The notes: generated by a model not told the origin, from the sequence alone. A stretch of 64,000 nt of DNA from Herbiconiux ginsengi (GCF_900107435.1 NZ_FNPZ01000001.1:282960-346959), one strand, 5' to 3'. Positions 9,102-17,831 are shown, counted from the stretch's first letter. A program made the numbers and translations.

Positions 9102-11180
9102 ATGCTGCTCGGGGTTCAGTACTACCGCCCGCCGTCGCCCGACCCGTCGCTGTGGGAGCAGGACATCGCCGACATCGCCCGGGCCGGGTTCGGCACCGTG
9201 CAGCTCTGGCTGATCTGGGGCTGGGTCGAGACCACGCCGGGCGAATTCGAGTGGGGCGACTACGACCGCCTCCTGGATCTCGCGCACGCGAACGGTCTGA
9301 CCGTCGTCATCAGCACGATCGCCGAGATGCAACCCGCCTGGCTGCTGCGGCGGTATCCGGATGCCGCGATGGTCGACCATCTGGGCCGGGTCACGCCGTC
9401 GACCACGCGGGTCGAGGCGCAGTCCGGGGTGACGCCGGGTGGCTCGATCGACGATCCGCGGGTGCTGGGGCACATGCGCGACTTCCTCGACGCGGCCGCG
9501 CGCCACTTCGCCGGTCACCCGGCGCTCGTGGCGTGGGACTGCTGGAACGAGAACCGCTGGGCGATGGAGGGCGACGGCTACCTGGACTACAGTCCGGCCA
9601 GCATCCGGGCGTTCCACTCATGGCTGAGGGAGCGGTACGGCGACCTCGAAGGTGTGGCGCGAGCGTGGCGGGGGCGGTTCGCGACATGGGAGGACGTGCA
9701 ACCCGGCCGGAAACCGGGGCTGCCGTACACCGACCTCGTGGCGTTCCAGCGGTTCCTCACCGAGCGCGCTGCCGCGCATCTGCGCTTCCGGCGCGACACG
9801 ATCCGTGCCGCCGACCCGGCGCATCCGATCTCGGCGCATTGCGGCGAACCGTCGGTGAACTCGGCCGGCAGCCTGTTCGAGCAGCCGCTGTCGCGCGGCA
9901 ACGACTTCGCGCTCGCCGCCGAACTCGACGGGTACGGATGCTCCAGCTTTCCGAACCTCGAGGGCATGTCGATGCTCGACCTCGGGCTGCGCATCGAGGC
10001 CACCCGAAGCGCCGCCGGTGAGCGGCCGTTCTGGCTCGCCGAGCTGCAGGGCGGCGGCGGCCGGCTCGGCCATCACGTGCTGCCCGCGGTGCGGGCCGAC
10101 GAGCAGCAGCGCTGGCTGTGGAACGGGATGGGGCGCGGCGCGAAGGGCACGATCGTCTGGCAGTGGCGCGACGAGGTGCTCGGCCGCGAGTCGGGCGGCT
10201 TCGGGTTCTCCGGCGACGACGGGCACGCGCCGGCGCGCGCGGAAGCTATGGCGCGCACGGCCTCGCTGATCGCTGCGAACGAGGACTTCCTCGACGCGTA
10301 CCGGCCGGAGGCGGCCCAGGTGGGAGTGCTGTTCCTCCCCGATACGTATTACCTCGAGTGGGCGCAGGATGGCAATGATGGTCGACAAGTGCGCGAGAGC
10401 ATGCTCGGCTGGATGCGGGCGTTCGAGGAACTCCAGTTGCCCTACGAGGTGCTCGACCCCGACCATCTCGATCGGCTGGACGACCTGAAGCTGCTGGTGC
10501 TGCCCTGGCCGCTCAGCGTTCCGCCGGCCGCGCTTGCGGCCGTCGCAACCTGGGTGGAACGGGGTGGACTCCTGCTCACCGAGGCCGATCTCGCGGCGTT
10601 CGACGAGGAGGCGTTCTACCACCCACCCGGCGAGCGCACCACGTCGGCCCTCGGCCTGCGGTCGCTCGGTCGACGCGAGTTGCCCGCATCCGCAACCCTC
10701 TCGCTGGAGCTCGACGGCGTGCCGTTCGTGCTGCCGGCCGCGAGCTGGCTCGAGCAGTACGACGAGACGGATGCGCGGGTGCTCGCGCGCGACACCGGTC
10801 GCCCGGTCGCACTGGAGCGTTCGATGGGCGCGGGTGCCGTTGTGTCGGTCGGCAGCTTCCTCGGCCTGGCGCACAGTCGCGCGTCGTCGGCGGAGGTGCT
10901 GCGGTTCACCGAGCACCTCGTCGAACGCGCGGGTGTCGCGGTCTCGGCGCGGGTGCCCGGCACCGACGGAACAGCTGTGCAGTGGCGCCGCGGAACGAGC
11001 GGCGACTGGTCGGTGCTCTTCCTCATCGGCGCCCCGCACAGCGAACACTTCGTCGACATCCCCAACCTCGGCGAGGTCGTCGAGATCGAGGAGCTCATGG
11101 ATGGCCGGGCCGCCGTCGTGCGGCAACGCCTCGTCGTCGGCCTCTCAGCCTGGGGTGTCGCGGTAGTGCGCTGGCGCTAG
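9102..11180 (+). CDS. Beta-galactosidase-like glycoside hydrolase (GH42)
   Basis: 692 residues. The N-terminal TIM barrel has VQYYRPPSPDPSLWEQDI, the acid/base glutamate in WDCWNENRW (about residue 150) and the candidate nucleophile glutamate in FWLAELQGGGG (about 312). A beta-galactosidase trimerisation-like flavodoxin domain follows from about 400 to 610, then a small beta domain to the end. No signal peptide. Last gene of the operon, starting 1 nt after the FAH gene stop. Probably removes beta-linked galactose or a related sugar from imported plant oligosaccharides; the true substrate may differ since GH42 also includes arabinosidases. Confidence 0.9.
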   Translation: MLLGVQYYRPPSPDPSLWEQDIADIARAGFGTVQLWLIWGWVETTPGEFEWGDYDRLLDLAHANGLTVVISTIAEMQPAWLLRRYPDAAMVDHLGRVTPSTTRVEAQSGVTPGGSIDDPRVLGHMRDFLDAAARHFAGHPALVAWDCWNENRWAMEGDGYLDYSPASIRAFHSWLRERYGDLEGVARAWRGRFATWEDVQPGRKPGLPYTDLVAFQRFLTERAAAHLRFRRDTIRAADPAHPISAHCGEPSVNSAGSLFEQPLSRGNDFALAAELDGYGCSSFPNLEGMSMLDLGLRIEATRSAAGERPFWLAELQGGGGRLGHHVLPAVRADEQQRWLWNGMGRGAKGTIVWQWRDEVLGRESGGFGFSGDDGHAPARAEAMARTASLIAANEDFLDAYRPEAAQVGVLFLPDTYYLEWAQDGNDGRQVRESMLGWMRAFEELQLPYEVLDPDHLDRLDDLKLLVLPWPLSVPPAALAAVATWVERGGLLLTEADLAAFDEEAFYHPPGERTTSALGLRSLGRRELPASATLSLELDGVPFVLPAASWLEQYDETDARVLARDTGRPVALERSMGAGAVVSVGSFLGLAHSRASSAEVLRFTEHLVERAGVAVSARVPGTDGTAVQWRRGTSGDWSVLFLIGAPHSEHFVDIPNLGEVVEIEELMDGRAAVVRQRLVVGLSAWGVAVVRWR

Positions 11181-11283
11181 CAGCCTTGGGCGACACGGCT
11201 CGTCTTATTACCGCGGCACGAGGCGAGGACATCGATGCAGTGGTTTGCGCGACCCTGCGCGAGTACGTGGAGGCGGTGGCGGG

Positions 11284-11442
11284 GTGAGCGCGCACGAGCG
11301 CTTCGGCAACCGGTTGCGGCGGTGCCGGCACTGCGGCATCCGAGTGCCCCGCGGGGAGATGATCTACTACCACCGGGCATGCTCCGAGGACTGCGCCGAC
11401 GAGCTGTGGATCAGGGAGAAGTTCGACCCGTTCGTCGGGTGA
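11284..11442 (+). CDS. Small cysteine-rich putative zinc-ribbon protein
   Basis: A 52-residue ORF from GTG 11284, containing CRHCGIRVPRG and a later CSEDC, i.e. four cysteines plus a histidine arranged like a small zinc-binding knuckle. Codon use has GC-rich third positions. There is no clear homologue I recognise. It begins just after the glycosidase operon, and 18 nt separate its stop from the end of the convergent CPBP gene. Could be a chance ORF; the paired CxxC/CxxxC spacing is the main argument for it. Confidence 0.4.
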   Translation: MSAHERFGNRLRRCRHCGIRVPRGEMIYYHRACSEDCADELWIREKFDPFVG

Positions 11443-11460
11443 GAGAGCGCGAGGGGCGGG

Positions 11461-12333
11461 TCAGCTTCCGGGTGGCGGGGGAATCGCCGGTGTGCTGACG
11501 GCGGGTCGCTCTGCAGCTGCCCGCATCCGCTGGTCGAACTCACGGCGCGACGATCGCCAGCTCACCGCCGGCAGCACAGCGAGCACGTACGCATTGTTGA
11601 GCGCGTGCAGGACTATCGGCAGAACGATGTCGCCGGTCACGAAGTAGATGTACGTGTAGGCCACGCCGGACAGGCCGGAGCTCGCGACACCTCCCCACCC
11701 CTGGTAGCCGTGCAGCAGGGCGAACATGGCCAGCGAGAAGATCACGCTCACCCACAGGTTGGCGCCGGTCTGCAGAAGCAACGCCGGGATACCGACGCGG
11801 AACATCAGCTCTTCGGTGATGCCCACCACGATCGAACCGAGCACGCCCCGGGTGAACAGTTCCGCTACCGATCGGGGCAGATGCGCGGTGATCGCCGTCT
11901 CGGGGGGACGGAAATACTCGGTGATCGGGGTGGTCGCCGAGCGCGTATAGTGCCACACCACGAAACCGAGGGTCTCTGATCTGCGCACCGTGCGGCGCCA
12001 GAGCAGAACAGCTTTCGCCGCGGCCAGCACGAGCCCGGCGGCGATGAGTGCGGCGAGCGGCAATCCTCCGGTGGCGAGCGTCTGGCGCCCCCAGGCGACG
12101 AAGGGCCAGTCGCCCGCCTTCGCGAGCATCGGTTCGATCTGGTGGCCCGCCAGCCGGAGGATCACGAGGAACGACGCGAGGAAGCCGGCTATCCGAAGAG
12201 CGATGCCCGCCATGATCGTGACTTGACGGCGGGCGAGCGACATACCGGGGCGCAGCCGCACCCACATCACCGGGATGATCGCCACGACCACCAGTAGGTA
12301 GGCGAAGAAGAACTGGGCGGCTTCGGGCGCCAT
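11461..12333 (-). CDS. CPBP-family intramembrane metalloprotease-like protein
   Basis: 290 residues with about eight hydrophobic segments. The family motifs are visible in the second half: EELMFR (EExxxR, about residue 168), FALLHGYQGWGG (FxxxH) and the late HALNN. CPBP (Abi, Rce1-like) proteins are membrane proteases linked to prenyl-protein processing, bacteriocin immunity or signal relay. It stands alone, convergent to the glycosidase operon. The target is unknown. Confidence 0.87.
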   Translation of the reverse strand: MAPEAAQFFFAYLLVVVAIIPVMWVRLRPGMSLARRQVTIMAGIALRIAGFLASFLVILRLAGHQIEPMLAKAGDWPFVAWGRQTLATGGLPLAALIAAGLVLAAAKAVLLWRRTVRRSETLGFVVWHYTRSATTPITEYFRPPETAITAHLPRSVAELFTRGVLGSIVVGITEELMFRVGIPALLLQTGANLWVSVIFSLAMFALLHGYQGWGGVASSGLSGVAYTYIYFVTGDIVLPIVLHALNNAYVLAVLPAVSWRSSRREFDQRMRAAAERPAVSTPAIPPPPGS

Positions 12334-12594
12334 GGCGCTATCGCCCCCGGTTCTCTTCGCGCATGTCTCCCCCAGCCGAGCGTGAACGTAGCCGGGTGAG
12401 GTGAACCGCCGGAAACACGCTCATTGGAACGTGGTTGTCGATTCCCTGGCATCTGCGCAACCCGCTGAGGGATCTCGGTGATCAACGACTCCGAGCTGAC
12501 CAGATTGCATCCGGGGTCGGCACAGCAAGAGGTGTGCTTCCATCGCTACCGGCGAGTAGTTCGGTCGAGGCGATTGAGCCGCGATAATCAACAG
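12334..12594. other. Non-coding gap between divergent genes
   Basis: 261 nt between the CPBP gene and the lipoprotein. A reading frame stays open from 12478 into the lipoprotein but shows no coding character before the ATG at 12595. The region should carry divergent promoters; none is convincing by eye. Confidence 0.4.
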
Positions 12595-13134
12595 ATGAAG
12601 ATCGCTTTTGCAACCGCGTGCGCCGCCTTGCTGGCGTTCACTCTGTCCGCCTGTTCGCCGACGGCCGGTCCCGCTGTAGAACCCACGATTTCACCGAGAC
12701 CGTCCCCAAGTTCGTCGTCGGAGGCGCAGTCGGACGCAACTGGGGCCGTCTGCCCTCCCCCACCCATTGATGTGGCCATCGCCTACGCGCTCTCATCCGA
12801 TTCGTCGGGCGGAGTCACGATCGACGCTACCTCGAACCTTCCGGACGGTTCCGAGTTGAATGCGAGCTTCTTCGTCGAGGACGGCTTTTTCGCTCAGGAC
12901 GAAGGCGTCCTCAATGATGGGCGCATCTCGTTTGGGCCGTTCTCAAACAAGGGCACTCCGCTCCACGGAAGCTACGACCTGTCAATCACGCTCCCTATTG
13001 CCCGAAATCAGCCTGGACCAGTCCAAGCATGCATCGGCGATGCGGGGCAGAACCTCTCAGGCACTCTGGTGTCCATAGACGAGATTTCCGGCGACAAGTT
13101 CGCATCTCTCGATGCCGTCGTCGTCATCGATTGA
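12595..13134 (+). CDS. Small secreted lipoprotein of unknown function
   Basis: 179 residues. Start ATG 12595 gives a clean signal peptide (MKIAFATACAALLAFTLSAC) with lipobox LSAC and lipidated Cys20, then a Ser/Pro-rich linker to about residue 45. The mature domain has CPPPP, NLPDGSELNASFFVEDGFF and a closing VQACIGDAG-type segment with one further cysteine, suggesting a disulphide in an extracellular beta-rich domain. Base composition is clearly less GC-rich than the sugar genes. It ends 9 nt before the DUF5677 gene. Function unknown. Confidence 0.75.
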   Translation: MKIAFATACAALLAFTLSACSPTAGPAVEPTISPRPSPSSSSEAQSDATGAVCPPPPIDVAIAYALSSDSSGGVTIDATSNLPDGSELNASFFVEDGFFAQDEGVLNDGRISFGPFSNKGTPLHGSYDLSITLPIARNQPGPVQACIGDAGQNLSGTLVSIDEISGDKFASLDAVVVID

Positions 13135-13143
13135 CAGTCCACA

Positions 13144-14204
13144 GTGACCGCAGACTTCGAGTTCGAGATCGGGGCGCAGCCGCCAGTCGCTGACTCAGCA
13201 TTCGAGGACTTCTGGACCAACTTCCGCAGTGAAGTGAACTGGTCGAGCTCCAATTCGACCACTCGAACCGAGCTGAGGACAATGCTGTCCGAGAAGTACA
13301 GGTCGGGTTTTGAAGCGACGGATCTCATGCATTCGACAGCAGAGGAGGCAGTCAACTGGGCATCTGAGACGGTGCATGGCGCATTAGACGAGACGCCCGA
13401 GGATGACGCGTTTGCAGAGTACATTAATCTCCAGGTCGGACTCGGGGGGCGAGCCCTCCTGGCATTCGACGAGGTCGGATGGCTGCTGCGCGGCGGCTAC
13501 CCACAAGGCGCGTGGACACGCGTACGAACCATCCACGAACTGTTCGTCGTTGCTGCAACCCTTGGGCTGCATGGAATGCCAGACGGAGAACATCCGGAAT
13601 TGGTCGCACGATACGTCTGCCACCATCAGGTCTTCACCCCCTCAGTAGCGAGAGATCTGAGCGCTGCTAATCCTGAGGTCGCATCAATACTTGACGACGA
13701 AGTGCGTCAGGCCCTTCACGCGAAGAGGCAGGCTCTAACAAGCCAGTAGGCAAAGAGTTCGCCGGACCGTGGGGCTGGGCTGCACCGATTCTCCCGAACG
13801 GGAACCCGTCGTTCAGCGCACTCAGCAAGCTGGTCCTTCCCGACTTTTCCGTGTTCTACCGAATTGCAAGTGCACATTTACACGCCAGTTCTGAGGGTCT
13901 AAACGACGCTTTGAGACATCAGGACCTCCGCATAAAGTATGTCTACGCTGGGCCCGAGGACGGCAACTTGGCAGCCCCCGCCGTGGTCGCATCCGGGCTT
14001 CTCATGGGCGTCCTTGGTGCAATAGTCCCGCTATCCGTCACGATGTCACCTACAACCAACCCGATCACCGACGGTCGCTACATCCTTGGCGCACTGACGC
14101 GAAGCCATCAACAGATATCCGACGGAATGTCGGCAGAGCGCAATCACGACGAAGTTCCGCCTCAATATGGCCGGGTCGGGTCGGACGAGGCCCGTGATTG
14201 GTGA
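13144..14204 (+). pseudogene. DUF5677-family protein, frameshifted
   Basis: The first frame encodes 201 residues from GTG 13144 to the stop at 13749, including LLRGGYPQGAWTRVRTIHEL and VARYVCHHQ, which are typical of DUF5677 proteins. The matching C-terminal part lies in another frame: from about 13731 it reads GPWGWAAPI, then FSVFYRIASAHLHASSEGL and a final GRYILGALTRSHQQI to the stop at 14204. The shift from frame 1 to frame 3 fits a single-base deletion near 13700-13735. Together they make a full-length protein of about 353 residues. Function of the family is unknown. Low GC suggests recent acquisition. Confidence 0.78.
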
Positions 14205-14210
14205 GCAAAC

Positions 14211-14422
14211 CTACAGGTCGATCAGCTCCAAGAACGTCGGCTCAGTCACGATCTCAATCCGTTGGCCCGAGATCGCAAGGTCAATAGCGCGCTGAACCTT
14301 TGAGCTCAACGTAGACCCGGGCTTGAGGGTGGCGGGATCGAAACCGCCCATGACGGCCAGCGATGTCTTCTTCGTAAAGTTCGACGACAGATCAGATGCG
14401 GTAGCGTCGAGATCGGCAGCCT
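14211..14422 (-). pseudogene. BRCT-domain remnant (C-terminal fragment)
   Basis: Translating the minus strand from about 14422 to the TAG at 14211 gives a segment containing SSNFTKKTSLAVMGGFDPAT, then LKPGSTLSSKVQRAIDLA and GQRIEIVTEPTFLELIDL. This is the pattern of the last two thirds of a BRCT domain as found at the C-terminus of bacterial exonuclease-like proteins (TKKTSLLV, LSSKxxKA, GxxIxIVTExxFL). Upstream codons stay open but run into the TA promoter without a recognisable N-terminus or start. It faces the DUF5677 gene tail to tail. Probably what is left after a deletion or insertion. Confidence 0.6.
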
Positions 14423-14437
14423 TTATGTGGGTAAATA

Positions 14438-14466
14438 TGTACAGAATTACGAGTAGTTCATATACG
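14438..14466 (+). promoter_or_regulatory. Promoter for the toxin-antitoxin pair
   Basis: TGTACA (14438-14443), 17-nt spacer, TATACG (14461-14466). The antitoxin ATG at 14475 lies only 8 nt after the -10 element and has no Shine-Dalgarno sequence, so the transcript is probably leaderless. The flanks TATGTAC and GTTCATATAC form a loose dyad that an autoregulating antitoxin could bind. Confidence 0.5.
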
Positions 14467-14474
14467 CTTGCGGC

Positions 14475-14771
14475 ATGTCCATTTCAGATGTGATGCCCGT
14501 TGTGATGCCGAGTGGTGAGCTCCGTGAGAAGCTGCCCGCGGTTCTCAAGCGGTTTCGTGCTGAGCACGCTTCTGCGACCCCGGTGATTTTCGGTTCTCAC
14601 CGAAAGCCAGAGGCCGTTGTGATTCCGTTCGAGCTGTACGCCCAACTGCTCCCGGCGATCGAGGACCTCGAGATCGCTGCCACTGTGCGCGAGCGGGCTG
14701 CTGCAGGGCCGGCGGTTCCGCTCTCGGGTATTGCTGAGCAGGTCGGCTTGAACCCCGCTGATTTCGAGTAG
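14475..14771 (+). CDS. Antitoxin of a type II toxin-antitoxin pair (Phd/YefM-like)
   Basis: 98 residues. The N-terminal half has the Phd/YefM-type pattern: SGELREKLPAVLKRF, then a strand ATPVIFGSHRKPEAVVIPFE and LYAQLLPAIEDLE. The C-terminal third (SGIAEQVGLNPADFE) would be the flexible toxin-binding part. Its stop TAG shares one base with the GTG of the next gene, so the two are translationally coupled. Expected to neutralise the toxin and repress the operon. Confidence 0.8.
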   Translation: MSISDVMPVVMPSGELREKLPAVLKRFRAEHASATPVIFGSHRKPEAVVIPFELYAQLLPAIEDLEIAATVRERAAAGPAVPLSGIAEQVGLNPADFE

Positions 14772-15112
14772 TGGCTCGCGTGCTCGGCCTGACGGCCCTG
14801 CCGGGCTTTCAGGACGACATTGATGCTCTGCCCAATGTGGCCACTCGTCAGATGGCGGTGAACATGCTTCTGCACGTTCGTAATGGGGATGTCCGCGGCA
14901 TTGCGTTGGACGATCGCGCGTCAACGGGTGATCTCGGGGACTGCTTCAAGCTCTACTTCGATCCGGACGGATCCGACAAGCCGCGGTTCCGGCTCGTCTA
15001 TCGGTTCACGCCAAACGAGGTCCAAGCCGTCGCGATCGAGGCCGTTGCCGTCGGGCGCAGGCAGGGGCTTGACGCTTATCTGCGTGCTGCAGAGCGGCTC
15101 GGCCGGCTATGA
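14771..15112 (+). CDS. Toxin of a type II toxin-antitoxin pair (RelE/ParE-like)
   Basis: 113 residues. An N-terminal helical segment (FQDDIDALPNVATRQMAVNML) is followed by the compact beta core GDLGDCFKLYFDP, RFRLVYRFTPNEVQAVAIEAVAVGRR with the basic C-terminal cluster usual in RelE/ParE folds. Start GTG overlaps the antitoxin stop (TAGTG). RelE-type members cut ribosome-bound mRNA and ParE-type members poison gyrase; the sequence does not settle which. Confidence 0.75.
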   Translation: MARVLGLTALPGFQDDIDALPNVATRQMAVNMLLHVRNGDVRGIALDDRASTGDLGDCFKLYFDPDGSDKPRFRLVYRFTPNEVQAVAIEAVAVGRRQGLDAYLRAAERLGRL

Positions 15113-15257
15113 GGGTGGGCGGACGATCTCTGTCTCCTCGAATCACGAAGCGCGATAGCGGCGATCAACAGTTCCCCTCGAGGGCTTGGCATTCACTGAG
15201 TGCCCGAGCCGGTCGAGGGCCCTTTTTTTGGGGTCAGGTCCGCGCCAGTCGAGCCGT

Positions 15258-17705
15258 CTATCGATTCTCGGACCAGCTCACGATGATCGAGCCGGTCACG
15301 TGCTCGAGGGCGAGGCGGCCGTCGACGACGTCGGCGGTGACGTCGCGGGAGGCGACCACGTCGCCGATCAGGTTGAGGGCGGCCTGGTCGTCTCGCACGA
15401 GGATGACGCGGGTCGCGTCTCGGGGGACGGTTATGGTGACTCGCGCATCCGTGAAGCCGGTCGCCTTCAGGGTTCGGCTCATCGAGTACGGGTAGGGCGA
15501 GAGTTCGCGGCAGGTGACCGTGGCCGCATCCTGCTGGTGCATGAAGACACGGGCCTCCGCGTGCAGGGTTTTGCCGAAGGAGTACTCGGTGTGGCCGTCG
15601 GCGTACCAGCCCTCGAGGCCGGTCAGAACCGGCGCGCCGAGAGGGAGTCGGTAGCGCGGGCGGGTGGTCGTGTCAGCCAGATAGCCGTTCAGCCAGGTGG
15701 CGTTGCCGTTCTGGTGCAGCGACTGCACAGCGGCGCGCGAAGCCGCATCGCGGCGGATGAAGCGGCACGACACACCCAGCTCGCCGAGCACGCGGCCGAG
15801 TATGGCGCCCGCCTCTTCGAACTCGCGCGGGTCGAGAGGGCGGGAGTGGCGGAAGCCGTGGTCATCCATCGGCGCGCGGTCGAAAGTCGACGAGCCTCGC
15901 ACCCACGCCGATGAGCCCTGCCGGGTGGCGTAGGCGCGCACGTCGGCGCCCGAGCGTACCGATGCCAGTACCGTCGCATCCGGTTCCGCGATCTCGCGGA
16001 TGGCTCCGCCCGACAAGGTCGACGAATGGCGCAGGACGCGGCGCGCCGGCTCGTCGGCGATCGCGTCGGCGTCGGCGTCGAGAGCCGTCTCGAGCTCCAG
16101 GTCGCCCTCGATCCCGTCGGCGAGGGTCAGGCCGAGCAGGCGGCGCCCGCGGTCATCGGCGCGATCGGCCGGTCCGTAGGCGAGCACACTCGCGCCGCGC
16201 GCGGTCAGAGTCTCCAGCAGCTCGAGCACCGTGCCGCGCAGCGCCCTCGTCGGCACGACGAGGATGCGGCCGTCGAGCGAGCCCGCCGCCACCGCAGCCG
16301 AGAGCATCCGCGTCGACGCCACCGTGTTCACCGGTGCACCGGCGTTGATCGCGGCCGTCAGGTACCAGTCCTCGAAGTACGGATGCCGCACCGACTCCGG
16401 GTCGGCGAGCGCATCGTCGGCGTACTCGTCGAACGGGTAGACCCACACGACCGGCCCCGCCTCATCCGGCGCCGACTCCAGAGCCCGCAGCACATACCCG
16501 CTCACCTCCCGACCCGCCCGCGGATCGAGCCCCCCGCGCTCGGTGTCGATCGAGAGGAACTGCACGTCCGACGCGGTACGCACCCGCCCGCGGTCGTCGA
16601 GCCGCGAGACGCTCAGCGGCAGGTAGATGTCGAACGGCTCGCGGTTGTAGAAGTCCCACCACGGGTTCTGCCAGAACCACGGGTCGTTGACGTAGAAGCG
16701 GAAGAGGAATCCGTCGGACGGAACCTCGGCGATGCGCGAGAGATACCCCGACATCTCGATGCCGAAGTCCTCGTTCAGCGGTCCCCAGGGCGAGTTCGGG
16801 GGCGGATTGCGGAACACCCCGGCTGCGTAGATCTCGCGAGTGGGTACGGCGTCGCCGCCCAGGTCGATGCCGGTCGAGAAGTTCGTGCCCCGCACTTCGA
16901 CGGGGAAGGGGCATTCGCCGAGGAAGGTGCGCCAGAACTCCAGCAGGGTGGCCGAGACGGATGCGACTCGCTCCGAGAGGAACTCGTCTCCGTTGTAGGT
17001 CTCGCCGAGCGGAGTCCACGAGTAGGCGCTGAAGCCGAAGCCGTTGGAGAGCCAGAGGTAGTCGAAGCCCATCTCGGCCAGGTACGACGCGGCCTGCCTG
17101 CCGAGGAACACGCCGAACGGCGTGCCCTCCGGAACGCCGTCGGGAAAACCGGCGAACGATCGCTCGTCGGCGTGCAGGACGGAGTTGGCGCGGATCATCC
17201 GGATCAGCTTGCCGAGACGCTGCTCGTCGTCGCCGGCCACGATCTCCGGATGCTCCTCGTACTTGAAACGCGAGGTCGCGAACTCCGGCCCCGGGTCGAA
17301 CGTGGCGCCCACCGTCACGGGCACCCCGAGCATCCGCTCGCCCACCCGGCGGATCGCCGCCACCAGACGACGGATGTCTCGGTAGCGGAGGGGCGGCACA
17401 TCCGCCCGGAAGGGCTGGGCGGTGTTGTCGGGCGTGACCGTGTGCGAGTAGGGGTCGTACTCGGTGTTCGAGAAGCCCACCGAGTTCGCCCAGGTGACCT
17501 CGCGGTCGAAGTCGAGATCCCACTCCAGGATCTCGCTGCCGTCGGCGATCCAGAGCAGAACGGCCGCCGATCGCGCGGCGCCGACGAGATCGCGCCACTG
17601 GTCGAACATGATGGTGGCGGTGGCCTCGAGATCGGCTTCGCTCCAGGAGGGGAACGGCTTCAGCGAGGTCTCCAGTCCGACTCGCTCGAGGCTGCGGTGA
17701 CTCAT
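15258..17705 (-). CDS. Large uncharacterised protein in the rhamnoside locus, possibly a glycoside hydrolase
   Basis: 815 residues from ATG 17705; longer readings to 18299 run antisense to the rhamnonate dehydratase gene and are not real. The N-terminal half looks like an alpha/beta barrel, with GLETSLKPFPSW at the start, FLGRQAASYLAEMGFDYLWL, GFSAYSWTPLGETYNG and RGTNFSTGIDLGGDAV. Acidic residues in conserved-looking turns include WVYPFDEY and FLSIDTERGGLD. A flavodoxin-like segment (AAINAGAPVNTV, VVPTRALRGTVLELLE) follows, then a C-terminal beta region. This order recalls multi-domain glycosidases such as GH42, but I do not recognise the family. Divergent from the rhamnonate dehydratase operon. 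Confidence 0.75.
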   Translation of the reverse strand: MSHRSLERVGLETSLKPFPSWSEADLEATATIMFDQWRDLVGAARSAAVLLWIADGSEILEWDLDFDREVTWANSVGFSNTEYDPYSHTVTPDNTAQPFRADVPPLRYRDIRRLVAAIRRVGERMLGVPVTVGATFDPGPEFATSRFKYEEHPEIVAGDDEQRLGKLIRMIRANSVLHADERSFAGFPDGVPEGTPFGVFLGRQAASYLAEMGFDYLWLSNGFGFSAYSWTPLGETYNGDEFLSERVASVSATLLEFWRTFLGECPFPVEVRGTNFSTGIDLGGDAVPTREIYAAGVFRNPPPNSPWGPLNEDFGIEMSGYLSRIAEVPSDGFLFRFYVNDPWFWQNPWWDFYNREPFDIYLPLSVSRLDDRGRVRTASDVQFLSIDTERGGLDPRAGREVSGYVLRALESAPDEAGPVVWVYPFDEYADDALADPESVRHPYFEDWYLTAAINAGAPVNTVASTRMLSAAVAAGSLDGRILVVPTRALRGTVLELLETLTARGASVLAYGPADRADDRGRRLLGLTLADGIEGDLELETALDADADAIADEPARRVLRHSSTLSGGAIREIAEPDATVLASVRSGADVRAYATRQGSSAWVRGSSTFDRAPMDDHGFRHSRPLDPREFEEAGAILGRVLGELGVSCRFIRRDAASRAAVQSLHQNGNATWLNGYLADTTTRPRYRLPLGAPVLTGLEGWYADGHTEYSFGKTLHAEARVFMHQQDAATVTCRELSPYPYSMSRTLKATGFTDARVTITVPRDATRVILVRDDQAALNLIGDVVASRDVTADVVDGRLALEHVTGSIIVSWSENR

Positions 17706-17761
17706 TCGAACTCCCGATCTGCGGTGGAGAGATCCACCATTCTGTACGCTAGTCTTGCAGG

Positions 17762-17790
17762 TTGAACTTTCTGCTGGCTTTACGTTAGCA
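17762..17790 (+). promoter_or_regulatory. Candidate promoter of the rhamnonate dehydratase operon
   Basis: TTGAAC (17762-17767), 17-nt spacer, TTAGCA (17785-17790), in the 126-nt space between two divergent genes. A start site near 17797 would give a leader of about 35 nt before GTG 17832. The surrounding bases are AT-richer than the genes. A GCTTTACGTTAGC stretch overlapping the -10 is a weak dyad and could be an operator. Confidence 0.4.
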
Positions 17791-17831
17791 TCGCTGTGCA
17801 GCCCCACGAGGAAGTCGGAACCGAGGAACCT

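Noticed and set aside
11186-11287. Possible 33-residue ORF (TTG start) overlapping the zinc-ribbon start
   Set aside because: Too short and without a ribosome site or motif.
13690-13749. Programmed frameshifting in the DUF5677 gene
   Set aside because: No slippery heptamer or downstream pseudoknot is evident, and the same shift appears in two other decayed genes.
15181-15240. Terminator-like run GGGCCCTTTTTTT near 15217-15229 after the toxin gene
   Set aside because: There is a T-run after a GGGCCC palindrome but no stable longer stem; too weak to call.
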